Shown piece after piece: positions 27,157 to 34,936 of a stretch of DNA of 51,062 nt (positions are counted from its first letter, which is position 1; each line of letters begins with the position of its first letter). The stretch is from assembly GCA_903847975.1 (NCBI GenBank), contig CAINFC010000288.1:1-51062 (forward strand), in the 5' to 3' direction. A program made the position numbers and the translations under genes. The stretch comes from an uncultured Acidobacteriota bacterium. Lineage in GTDB: Bacteria; Acidobacteriota; UBA6911; CAINFC01. The notes below the pieces were generated by a model that worked only from the letters and a program-made list of their open reading frames with translations, searched no databases and had not been told where the DNA came from.

Positions 27157-28454
27157 GCCCTTTTCCTGCCCATTTCCGCTACCTCCTGGTTACCCACATC
27201 CCCTTCGCGCGCAACCGGGACGGCACCGTTGCGCTGGACGGATTGTGGGCCAGGGATCTGAACGGGCTGGCCGCCTCCATCGGACCGATCCGCGTGGCGG
27301 CACCCCAACTGGACGGCCAGGAGGGTCTTAAGACCTGGGGGCCGACCGCGGCGGTTCTGGGAGCCGACTCCCGGATCTGTTTTCAGGGATTTCCCCCGAT
27401 GCGCTCCTCGCGGGATTTCTGGTCCCGCAGAAAAATCTCTGCCATCCTGCGCCGGGAGGTAGCCGAGGCGGACCTGATCCATACTTCCAATTTTTTCCCG
27501 CCCTACGTGTGCCTGAGCTACGCCCACGACTGCGCGGTCCGGATGGGGAAGAAGACGCTGCTGGTGATTGCCGAGGATTTCTTCGACATGCTGGAGTGGG
27601 AGTGGGTCCGCATGGCCGAAAGCCCGTTCCGGTACCGGTGGCGCCGGCAGAATCTGGCGGCGCTGGACCGGCGCGTCCGGCGGAGCGCGGCCACGGCTTC
27701 CCTCACTTTTCTGCATACTCCGGCGGCGGTCACCCGCTACCGGCTTTCAGCGCGCAACGGCATCGCCATACGTCAGCCGGGCTACGAAACCGAGGACATC
27801 ATCGACCCGGCCCGGTTCAGCGAAAAATGCGCGCAGCTGCAAAGCGGGGCCGCCCTTGTCCTGGTTACCGCCGGCCGGCACAAAGCCCTCAAGGGCCTGG
27901 AATTTCTTGTCGGCGCGGTTTCCCTTCTGGCCCGCTGGAACCGGCGCGTGGAACTCCGGGTTTACGGGCAGGGGGAAGAAACCGGGTCGCTCCGGGCACT
28001 GGCACATTCCGCCGGAGTCGCCGACCGGGTTTCCTTTCCCGGCTCGCTCCCCCCCGGGGGTGAGATTTATCGGGCCATTGCCGCCGGCCATGTTTTTGTG
28101 ATGCCCCACCGCACCACCGATTTCGGCAGGGCTTTCTTCGACGCCATGGCCGGGGGCTGCCCGGTGGTTGCTTTCCGGACGCCGGCCAGCATCGATACGG
28201 TGCGGGACGGAACGGACGGGCTCCTGGCGCCGCTGGACGATGTGGAAGGGCTGGCAGCCTGCATCCAGCAGCTGGATGCCGACCGGGCTCTTACCGTACG
28301 CCTGGCGACCGCCGCCCGGGATCGCGCTCTCCGAAATACGCGCAGCGACTGGTTTCAATGGAGAGCCGAGTGGATCCGGGCCCTTTTTGCCGACCCGCAA
28401 ACGGCCGACGGACTCCAGCCAGCCGATGGAACCGGGGACAAAAGTGCACGTTGA
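27153..28454 (+). CDS. Group 4 glycosyltransferase with altered E-x7-E motif
   Basis: GT-B-type protein of 433 aa. The N-terminal half contains LVTHIPFARNRDG and FFPPYVCLSYAHD. The C-terminal half shows VTAGRHKALKGLEFLVGAV and VYGQGEETGSLR. In the donor site the usual E-x7-E reads TDFGRAFFD: the first Glu is Thr and the second is Asp, so donor binding may differ. AMAGGCPVVAF follows as normal. It overlaps the flippase gene by up to 29 bp. Probably active, but less certain than its neighbours. Confidence 0.78.
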   Translation: MSPFPAHFRYLLVTHIPFARNRDGTVALDGLWARDLNGLAASIGPIRVAAPQLDGQEGLKTWGPTAAVLGADSRICFQGFPPMRSSRDFWSRRKISAILRREVAEADLIHTSNFFPPYVCLSYAHDCAVRMGKKTLLVIAEDFFDMLEWEWVRMAESPFRYRWRRQNLAALDRRVRRSAATASLTFLHTPAAVTRYRLSARNGIAIRQPGYETEDIIDPARFSEKCAQLQSGAALVLVTAGRHKALKGLEFLVGAVSLLARWNRRVELRVYGQGEETGSLRALAHSAGVADRVSFPGSLPPGGEIYRAIAAGHVFVMPHRTTDFGRAFFDAMAGGCPVVAFRTPASIDTVRDGTDGLLAPLDDVEGLAACIQQLDADRALTVRLATAARDRALRNTRSDWFQWRAEWIRALFADPQTADGLQPADGTGDKSAR

Positions 28455-30066
28455 ACCGGTCTCCCCGCCGGGAGAAGACCATTCCAAAACCGTCCGCGAC
28501 ACCCTGTCGACGAATGTGGTCATCGACATGAGCGCCCGCATCGGCTATCTCCTGACGCGGTTCTTCATACCTCCTTTCGTGCTGGCCCATGTGGGCCTGG
28601 ACGCCTACGGACTCTGGTCCACCGCCTTTATCCTGGTATCCTACCTCGGCGTGTCGACCCTCGGCATTTCAAATGTCTACATCAAGTTTGTGGCCGAGTA
28701 CTCGGCACGGAAGGATTACCAGCGGGCCAACGCTCTGCTTTCCACCGGCCTGATGGTAACCACTCCTCTGTGCTCCGCGCTTTTCGTCCTGCTCTATTTC
28801 GGCTGGCCTCGCCTGGTCGAATACCTCAACGTCCCGGCCCCTCTCCAGACCGACGCCCAGGAAGTAGTGCTGCTGGTGGTAGCCATCTTCCTTTCTTCCA
28901 TCGCCTTCTCCGGATTCCGGGATGCCCTGACCGGCGTCCAGAAGCTGGCCGTGGTGCAGACCAGCTGGATGATCGCCTACCTGGTGGAAACGGCTCTGAT
29001 TTTTATACTGATCGGCGCCGGAAGGGGAATCCGCGGCCTGGCGGAAGCCTTTCTGATCCGAATCCTGCTGGAAATCCTCCTTGCTGCTTTTTTTGCCTTT
29101 CGTCGTCTCCCCTGGCTGAAAATTTCTATTTCGCTTTTCGACCGGCCTTCCCTCCATCTGCTCTTCTCCTTTGGGGGAGTTGTACAGCTGCTCAGCCTGG
29201 TTTCCATCATCCTGAACTCCATCGAGCGCGCCCTGGCCGCCCCCCTGGTGGGGCTGGAATCCGCCGGGCTCCTGGATATCGGCAAGAAGCTGCCGAACAT
29301 GGCCTCCTCGGTTCCCCACGCATTTGCCGCTTCCCTGGTGCCGGCCGCCTCCTACCTGCAGGGGGGACTGGATGGAAAGCCCGAGGAGCAGGAAAAGGCA
29401 CGCAAGCTGTACGTCAAGGGAGCCCGATATATGAACCTGGCTACGGCCTTTGTCTGCGGGCTGCTGGCTACCGCTCCCCTGCCCCTTCTGGATGTCTGGC
29501 TGGGAAAGCGCTATCCGGGAACCGCTTTTCTGATGGTGGTCTTCTGCCTTTCCACCCAGGCCCACCTGATGACCGGCCCGGGCACCTCCATTCTGAAAGG
29601 CCTCGGCCGGCCGAAAGAGGAAATGCATTACATTATTCCCAATCTGGTGGCGGTGGTGATTTTCCTGGCTGTCAGCTACCTTCTTGTCGGCTGGACAACC
29701 TTCGGAATTGCCGTGTCCGTCAGCGCGGCCAAGATCGTTTCCGTCGTCTATTTTATTCGGCGATCCAACCGCCTGCTGGGCGTATCCGACGGCTCCTACC
29801 TGCGGAGCGTGGCGCTTCCCGGAATAGCGCCCTACCTGATCGGACTGGTTCTTTCCCTGCCTGTGCATCTGGCCCAGGCACATGTCAGCCGCTGGACCCT
29901 GGCTCTTTTCCTCCTGGCGCTGGGGCTGGCCTACTCCCTGGCCGTCCTGCTGGTCGTGGACCGCTGGGTGTTCGAATCGGGGGAACGGCTGTGGTTCCAT
30001 GCCGTGATTCAGGACCGCGTGGGGCGGTGGCGGCCGTCCTTGCGGCTTAACGCCAAAGAAGGATAA
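28426..30066 (+). CDS. Wzx-type polysaccharide flippase
   Basis: Polytopic membrane protein of about 546 aa with 12 to 14 hydrophobic helices, in the MOP superfamily (oligosaccharidyl-lipid flippase). The first helices read SARIGYLLTRFFIPPFVLAHVG and DAYGLWSTAFILVSYLGVSTLG, a common opening for this family. Start choice is open between ATG 28426 and the in-frame GTG 28444; both overlap the preceding gene. It would move the undecaprenyl-linked repeat unit to the periplasm for the polymerase at 12059. Slightly longer than typical Wzx (about 400-500 aa). Confidence 0.85.
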   Translation: MEPGTKVHVEPVSPPGEDHSKTVRDTLSTNVVIDMSARIGYLLTRFFIPPFVLAHVGLDAYGLWSTAFILVSYLGVSTLGISNVYIKFVAEYSARKDYQRANALLSTGLMVTTPLCSALFVLLYFGWPRLVEYLNVPAPLQTDAQEVVLLVVAIFLSSIAFSGFRDALTGVQKLAVVQTSWMIAYLVETALIFILIGAGRGIRGLAEAFLIRILLEILLAAFFAFRRLPWLKISISLFDRPSLHLLFSFGGVVQLLSLVSIILNSIERALAAPLVGLESAGLLDIGKKLPNMASSVPHAFAASLVPAASYLQGGLDGKPEEQEKARKLYVKGARYMNLATAFVCGLLATAPLPLLDVWLGKRYPGTAFLMVVFCLSTQAHLMTGPGTSILKGLGRPKEEMHYIIPNLVAVVIFLAVSYLLVGWTTFGIAVSVSAAKIVSVVYFIRRSNRLLGVSDGSYLRSVALPGIAPYLIGLVLSLPVHLAQAHVSRWTLALFLLALGLAYSLAVLLVVDRWVFESGERLWFHAVIQDRVGRWRPSLRLNAKEG

Positions 30067-30098
30067 CAGTGTAGAATGATTTCAGCGGCGGGGGATGA

Positions 30099-30494
30099 AT
30101 GATACGCAAAACGAAAATTCTGGTGGTGGATGATGAGAGGCATATCGCCCGGTTCCTGGAATTCGTTCTGAAAAGGGAAGGCTACGATGTGGCCGTGGCC
30201 CACGACGGGGACCACGCCCTGGCTACGGTTAGGTCCTTCCGTCCGGACGCCATGGTTCTGGACGTGGTCCTGCCGAAGCAGTCGGGATTGGAGGTCCTGA
30301 AATCCGTCCGCTCCGACCCCGTCCACGCCCATATCAAGGTTCTGGTGCTGACCGCCAAATCCTTCGAGGAAGGGCTGGAAAAAATGCAGCAGGCCGGAGC
30401 CAATTCGCTTTGCAGCAAACCGATTGCTCCCTCGGTACTTCTGAAAACATTAAGCGAGCTGGGAGCAGCTCCGAAAACGGAAGACACGGACTGA
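30099..30494 (+). CDS. Single-domain response regulator
   Basis: Stand-alone receiver of 131 aa. The acidic pair is Asp11-Asp12 in LVVDDE, the phosphoacceptor is Asp55 in VLDVVLPKQSG, the switch Thr is in VLTAKS, and the lysine is in CSKPIAP. There is no output domain. GGGGG lies 5 bp before the ATG. It directly precedes a PP2C-HATPase protein and a STAS protein, so it may carry a phosphoryl signal to that pair. It could also be the target of the two HPt-ended hybrid kinases farther downstream (inference). Confidence 0.9.
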   Translation: MIRKTKILVVDDERHIARFLEFVLKREGYDVAVAHDGDHALATVRSFRPDAMVLDVVLPKQSGLEVLKSVRSDPVHAHIKVLVLTAKSFEEGLEKMQQAGANSLCSKPIAPSVLLKTLSELGAAPKTEDTD

Positions 30495-30505
30495 TACCCG
30501 ACCCG

Positions 30506-32638
30506 ATGGACGAGCGGAACGACCAATCCCCTAGCCCGGAGCGCCCGACCGCCGCCGCGGACAGCCGGTGGCCGAAGCTGTTGGGCCGGCTCGAGCAGAC
30601 GGTGCGCCCTCTGGCCCGCCGGCTTGGCCTGGCTCTCGGGATTTCCCTGGATGGAAACCTGGAGTGGCTCGAAGCCCACGAGTCCTGCCGGTGCCGCAGC
30701 CTGACGGGCCTGCCGCCCGCGGATTCAGCCGGCGACTCGCTGGCCCTGGTACCGATTCCAATGGCCCCGGAAGAAGGCCTCGTGGTGCTGTGCCCGGGTG
30801 CCGCGGGAGGCCCGGGATTGTCGGCCCTGGTGGAAATCGTCGGTATGGCCTGGGCGGAAATCGAGCGGGATGCCGAGCAGGAATCGCTGCTCACGGAAAT
30901 CGGCGCCTGCTGGGAATGCCTTGACACCCTTTTCCGGATCCATGCGGATCTGCGGGAGATTCACCAGGCACAGGTACTGCTCAACCGGATTCTGGAAAGA
31001 GCTGTTACCTTTCATGCCGGCCTCAAGGCCGTGCTGTGGATCGAATCCGAAGGGCGCCTGAAAGCGGTTGCCTGCCGGAATACGGTCCCTTGGCCCGATC
31101 GGGATCCGGGAGAAGGGCTGATCGGCAAAACGATTCGCAACCGGATGACCACCGTATTGAACGCCCGAACTCCGGGCCCCGATTCCCAGCAGGCGGAACC
31201 GGAGCTGTCCGACGCCGTCAGCCTGGTGATCGCACCGGCCGGAACCCGGGAAGCCCTGATCGGCGCCCTGGCCCTATGGCACGACACCGAGCCGGTACCG
31301 TTCGATTCCACCCGGATCCGCCTGATCGAAAGCGTAGCCATGCAGGCGGCCGCTATCGTCGAAAGCGATCGATTTCACCAGGCTTCCCTGGAAGGAGAAC
31401 GGCTTAAAAACGAGCTGGAAATCGGTGCCAAAATCCAGCAAATGCTGCTTTTCAAGGAACCCCCGCAGGATATCCCCGGCTTGCAGATCGGCGTTATCAT
31501 GATACCCTCACGGAAGGTCGACGGCGATTTTTGCGAGTACATCCGCCACTCCAACCATTGCCTGGATATCGCCGTCGGCGACGTGATGGGCAAAGGGATT
31601 CCCGCCGCCCTGGTGGGCGCGGCCACCAAGAGCCAGATCCTGCGCTCGCTATGCAGCCTGCTGGCGGTTGCCCGGAGCGGAACGACCCCCTCCCCGGCCC
31701 AGATCGTCAATGCCGTTCACCAGGAACTGTCGGAACGGCTGATCGATCTGGATTGCTTCGTAACCCTCTGCTACGCCCGGATCGACCTGGACGCCCGACA
31801 GCTTGACCTGGTGGATTGCGGTCACACCAAAACGATTCATGTGGATGCGGGCAGCGGCAGCGTCCGGATGCTCAGCGGGGACAACCTGCCGCTTGGGGTC
31901 TCCATGCGCGAGGTCTACACCCAGAACACGGTCCCATTCAGCGACGGAGACATGATCGTGTTTTATTCCGATGGGATTACCGAAGCCCGCGATCCCGAGG
32001 GTGCTTTCTTTGGGGAAACCGGCCTCGCCCGGAGCCTTCAGGACTGCCCTTGCGGACCGCCCGACGAGTTCATCCGGACTCTGCGGCAGGACCTGGCCGC
32101 CTTTACGCGGACCGAAGCCTTCGCCGACGACCTAACCTGTGTGGCCGTGCGAATCGGGGGACAGGAGCCCGCGCAAACGTCACTGGTGACGCAGCTGGAG
32201 TTGTCCAGCCGTTTCCAGCAGCTCGGGCGCCTGAGGGAGTGGCTGCGCGAAGTGTATGCCCGGGACGCACATGAAGATGAAGACGGCTTTCATCTTCTGG
32301 ATCTGGCCCTGACAGAGGTTTTTACCAATATCGTCCGCCACGCCTGCCATGAAGAGCCGGGGTACCTTATCCGAATCCAGGCGGAAAGCCGCCCCCATCG
32401 GGCGGTGATTACCGTGACTTACCCGGGAGAATTTTTTGATCCCGGGACAGCGCCGCCCCCGGATTTCGACGGAAACCGGGAGGGCGGATTCGGGCTCTAT
32501 ATCATTTCTCAGGCGGTGGACGAGGTGAGCTATTCCCAGACTGCCCAGGGGGACAATCAGGTCCGACTGGTCAAGAGATTTCAATCGATTCAACAAGGAG
32601 AGTGCAATAATGGTGCAACTGGTAGAAAAGGCAGGTGA
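30506..32638 (+). CDS. GAF / PP2C (RsbU-SpoIIE-type) phosphatase with C-terminal RsbW-like HATPase
   Basis: Cytoplasmic regulator of 710 aa. A GAF-like sensor is likely near residues 140-300 (ILERAVTFHAGLKAVLWIES). The PP2C phosphatase domain, near 305-545, has the metal-binding VDGDF (about 338), GDVMGKGIPAAL, FYSDGITEA and FADDLTC motifs, all intact. The C-terminal RsbW-like domain keeps the N-box LTEVFTNIVRHA and the G2-type loop GGFGLYII. In the G1 box, however, Tyr639 (TYPGEFFDP) replaces the Asp that normally contacts adenine, so kinase activity is doubtful. It ends overlapping the STAS gene by 29 bp. Likely dephosphorylates the STAS protein. The start at 30506 avoids overlap with the receiver gene. 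Confidence 0.88.
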   Translation: MDERNDQSPSPERPTAAADSRWPKLLGRLEQTVRPLARRLGLALGISLDGNLEWLEAHESCRCRSLTGLPPADSAGDSLALVPIPMAPEEGLVVLCPGAAGGPGLSALVEIVGMAWAEIERDAEQESLLTEIGACWECLDTLFRIHADLREIHQAQVLLNRILERAVTFHAGLKAVLWIESEGRLKAVACRNTVPWPDRDPGEGLIGKTIRNRMTTVLNARTPGPDSQQAEPELSDAVSLVIAPAGTREALIGALALWHDTEPVPFDSTRIRLIESVAMQAAAIVESDRFHQASLEGERLKNELEIGAKIQQMLLFKEPPQDIPGLQIGVIMIPSRKVDGDFCEYIRHSNHCLDIAVGDVMGKGIPAALVGAATKSQILRSLCSLLAVARSGTTPSPAQIVNAVHQELSERLIDLDCFVTLCYARIDLDARQLDLVDCGHTKTIHVDAGSGSVRMLSGDNLPLGVSMREVYTQNTVPFSDGDMIVFYSDGITEARDPEGAFFGETGLARSLQDCPCGPPDEFIRTLRQDLAAFTRTEAFADDLTCVAVRIGGQEPAQTSLVTQLELSSRFQQLGRLREWLREVYARDAHEDEDGFHLLDLALTEVFTNIVRHACHEEPGYLIRIQAESRPHRAVITVTYPGEFFDPGTAPPPDFDGNREGGFGLYIISQAVDEVSYSQTAQGDNQVRLVKRFQSIQQGECNNGATGRKGR

Positions 32639-32948
32639 CATTGCCATGGTGGTGTTGTCGGGAGAAAACCTGGACGCCAGCAACGAAAAGGACTTCAAGC
32701 GGGAAATCCGCCCGATCCTGGAAGCCAATAAAAAAGTGGTGCTGGACATGGGGAAACTGCTGTTCGTGGACAGCTCCGGCCTGGGTGCGATTCTGTCCTG
32801 CCTGCGTCAGCTGAACAGCGCCGGCGGAGACCTGAAGCTGTGCGAAATGACCAAGCCGGTCCGGACCCTTTTCGAACTGGTGCGCATGCACCGGATTTTC
32901 GATATTTACAATTCCCGGGACGAAGCTCTGCGCGCCTTTCAGCGCTGA
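32610..32948 (+). CDS. STAS-domain anti-sigma factor antagonist (SpoIIAA/RsbV-like)
   Basis: Protein of 112 aa, a single STAS domain. The phosphorylation loop is LFVDSSGLGAIL, with Ser55/Ser56 as candidate phosphosites. CAAGGAG-type Shine-Dalgarno bases precede the ATG, which lies inside the end of the phosphatase gene. In partner-switching systems the unphosphorylated STAS protein binds its kinase or another effector. No sigma factor gene is present here, and polysaccharide genes follow directly, so its target may be the polymer machinery itself, as proposed for SypA in Vibrio (analogy). Confidence 0.92.
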   Translation: MVQLVEKAGDIAMVVLSGENLDASNEKDFKREIRPILEANKKVVLDMGKLLFVDSSGLGAILSCLRQLNSAGGDLKLCEMTKPVRTLFELVRMHRIFDIYNSRDEALRAFQR

Positions 32949-32982
32949 ACCGTGAACTCCTCGCGGAAAGGACGATGCAAGT

Positions 32983-34140
32983 ATGAAAGCGATTATCTTG
33001 GCAGCCGGCCGGGGAACCCGGATTCAGCCGATTACCTATTCGATCCCCAAACCGATGATCCCGATCATCAGGAAACCGGTGATGGAGTTCCTGATCGAAC
33101 TTCTGCACCGCCATGGCATACGGCAGATCATGGTCAACACCAGCTACCTGGCCCCGACCATCGAGGATTACTTTCGCGACGGATCCCGGTACGGGGTTCA
33201 AATCGCCTATTCTTTCGAAGGATACCTGGAGGACGGCCATATCGTGGACGCTCCCGTGGGCTCCGGCGGCGCACTGAAGAAGATCCAGGATCACTCCGGC
33301 TTTTTTGACGAAACCTTTCTGGTGCTTTGTGGCGATGCCCTGATCGACCTGGACCTGACCGAACTGCTCTCCCGCCACCGGGAAAGCAAGGCAGTCGCGA
33401 CCATTGCCCTGGCGGAGGTCCCGCGGGACCAGGTCTCCAGTTACGGTGTGGTGGTGAGGTCGTTCGACGGCCGGATCCGGGAGTTCCAGGAAAAGCCGTC
33501 CGTGGCCGAAGCGAAAAGCAACACGGTCAACACCGGCATCTATGTCTTTGAACCCGAGGTTCTCGAGCGCATTCCCTCGGGCACCAACTATGACATCGGC
33601 TCGCAGCTGTTTCCCGATCTGGTTCGCCGGGATGCGGCTTTCTTCGGGGTGACGCTCCCCTTTCAGTGGCTGGACATCGGCAAGATCACCGATTATTACA
33701 AAGTGATGCAGATGGCTCTGATCGGCAATATCCACGGGTTCCGGGTTCCCGGCACGGAAGTCCGGCCTGGAATCCGCTTCGGACTGAACGTGCGGGCGGA
33801 TCTGAGCCGGTGCCACCTTACCCCCCCCATCTTCGTCGGAGGCAGCTCGACCCTGGAGCCCGGCTGTACCATTGTCGGACCGACCATGATCGGCAGCGGC
33901 TGCCGGATCGAGGCCGATTCCCACATCGAAAAAAGCCTGGTCTTCGATTACACCCGCATCGGCCGGGAAGCCTTTGTGAGAAATGCCATGATATCCGGAA
34001 AGTACTGCATCGACTCCTCCGGAGGGGTCGTCGATCTGGAGCGAGCCAATGTGGGCTGGATCGCCGGCGATGCCCGCAGCCCCCAGAAATCCCTGAACGA
34101 AGAGCAGCAGGAGCTGCTGCGGATGCTGAAGGACCTATGA
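32983..34140 (+). CDS. NDP-sugar pyrophosphorylase with left-handed beta-helix tail
   Basis: Nucleotidyltransferase of 385 aa that would make the activated sugar for the repeat unit. The signature LAAGRGTR (residues 6-13), PKPMIP, GSGGALK and the metal-binding LCGDALIDLD (Asp118) are intact. NTGIYVFEPEVLE and WLDIGKITDYY complete the sugar site. Hexapeptide-like repeats follow from about residue 280 (PIFVGGSSTLEPGCTIVGP). It resembles mannose-1-phosphate guanylyltransferases or glucose-1-phosphate nucleotidyltransferases; nucleotide and sugar cannot be assigned by eye. It overlaps the phosphoglycosyltransferase gene by 4 bp. Confidence 0.87.
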   Translation: MKAIILAAGRGTRIQPITYSIPKPMIPIIRKPVMEFLIELLHRHGIRQIMVNTSYLAPTIEDYFRDGSRYGVQIAYSFEGYLEDGHIVDAPVGSGGALKKIQDHSGFFDETFLVLCGDALIDLDLTELLSRHRESKAVATIALAEVPRDQVSSYGVVVRSFDGRIREFQEKPSVAEAKSNTVNTGIYVFEPEVLERIPSGTNYDIGSQLFPDLVRRDAAFFGVTLPFQWLDIGKITDYYKVMQMALIGNIHGFRVPGTEVRPGIRFGLNVRADLSRCHLTPPIFVGGSSTLEPGCTIVGPTMIGSGCRIEADSHIEKSLVFDYTRIGREAFVRNAMISGKYCIDSSGGVVDLERANVGWIAGDARSPQKSLNEEQQELLRMLKDL

Positions 34141-34928
34141 CGCCCGTCTCCGTCCGCGAGCCCGAGGGGAGCCGGATTTCCCGCACTTCCGCCACGCCCT
34201 CCGACCGGAATTACCGGGACCGGTTCGAGCTCACCGAAGAACTGTACCGCCGATACGGCGGTTCCGGCTGGAGCCGCCGCTGGCGACTGGCGCGAAAGAA
34301 GTACTTCTGGCTGATGGTCGTCGGCGGCGCCCGCCTTCTGAAGCGGGCCCTGGACGTGGCTGTAGCCGGATCGATGATGGTCGCCCTGATGCCCCTGTTC
34401 CTGGTTCTGGCTCTCTGCATCAAGCTGACCGACGGGGGCCCGGTACTTTTCTGGCAGACCCGGGTAGGCCGCTGGGGAAGGGAGTTTCCTTTTCCTAAAT
34501 TCCGGTCCATGGTGGTCAACGCCGAAAAACTCAAGGATGCCATTCTGGCCCAGAGCCATCACAAGGACAGCATCACCTTTAAAATGAAGCGGGATCCACG
34601 GGTCACCTGGATCGGCCGCTTCCTGCGTAAGCTGAGCCTGGATGAAATGCCCCAGCTCTACTGCGTTCTGAAAGGAGATATGTCCCTGGTCGGACCCCGT
34701 CCGCCCCTGCCGAGAGAAGTGGCCCTGTATACGCTCAAAGACCGCCGCCGGCTGGATGTCATCCCGGGCTTGACCTGCATATGGCAGGTGAGCGGCCGGG
34801 GCGACATACCCTTTGCCCAGCAGGTGCAGCTCGACATCCAGTACATCGAGAGCCAAAGTCTCTGGCTGGATCTGAAGCTGCTGCTGCAGACTATTCCCGC
34901 TGTTATACTGGGCCGAGGCGCCTATTAA
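34137..34928 (+). CDS. Initiating phosphoglycosyltransferase (bacterial sugar transferase family, catalytic dyad intact)
   Basis: Monotopic phosphoglycosyltransferase of 263 aa that would transfer a sugar-1-phosphate onto undecaprenyl phosphate. After a soluble N-terminal stretch, the reentrant membrane helix is ALDVAVAGSMMVALMPLFLV. The family motif FPKFRSMV follows, then the catalytic Asp169-Glu170 in RKLSLDEMPQL, and KGDMSLVGPRPP. The C-terminus with GLTCIWQVSGRGD and IESQSLWLDLKLL is standard. All features of an active enzyme are present, so this is the committing step of repeat-unit synthesis. It is the only one of three PGT-like proteins here with the dyad. Eight bp separate it from the next gene. 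Confidence 0.9.
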   Translation: MTPVSVREPEGSRISRTSATPSDRNYRDRFELTEELYRRYGGSGWSRRWRLARKKYFWLMVVGGARLLKRALDVAVAGSMMVALMPLFLVLALCIKLTDGGPVLFWQTRVGRWGREFPFPKFRSMVVNAEKLKDAILAQSHHKDSITFKMKRDPRVTWIGRFLRKLSLDEMPQLYCVLKGDMSLVGPRPPLPREVALYTLKDRRRLDVIPGLTCIWQVSGRGDIPFAQQVQLDIQYIESQSLWLDLKLLLQTIPAVILGRGAY

Positions 34929-34936
34929 GACTTCGT

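Noticed and set aside
25310-28454. Recent horizontal insertion of the glycosyltransferase block
   Set aside because: Codon use and GC look like the neighbours, the genes are coupled by 4-bp overlaps, and no mobile-element remnants were seen.
30040-30077. Promoter before the receiver gene (TTGCGG and TAGAAT)
   Set aside because: The spacing of 26 bp is too long for a standard promoter, and the gene can be read from the upstream operon.
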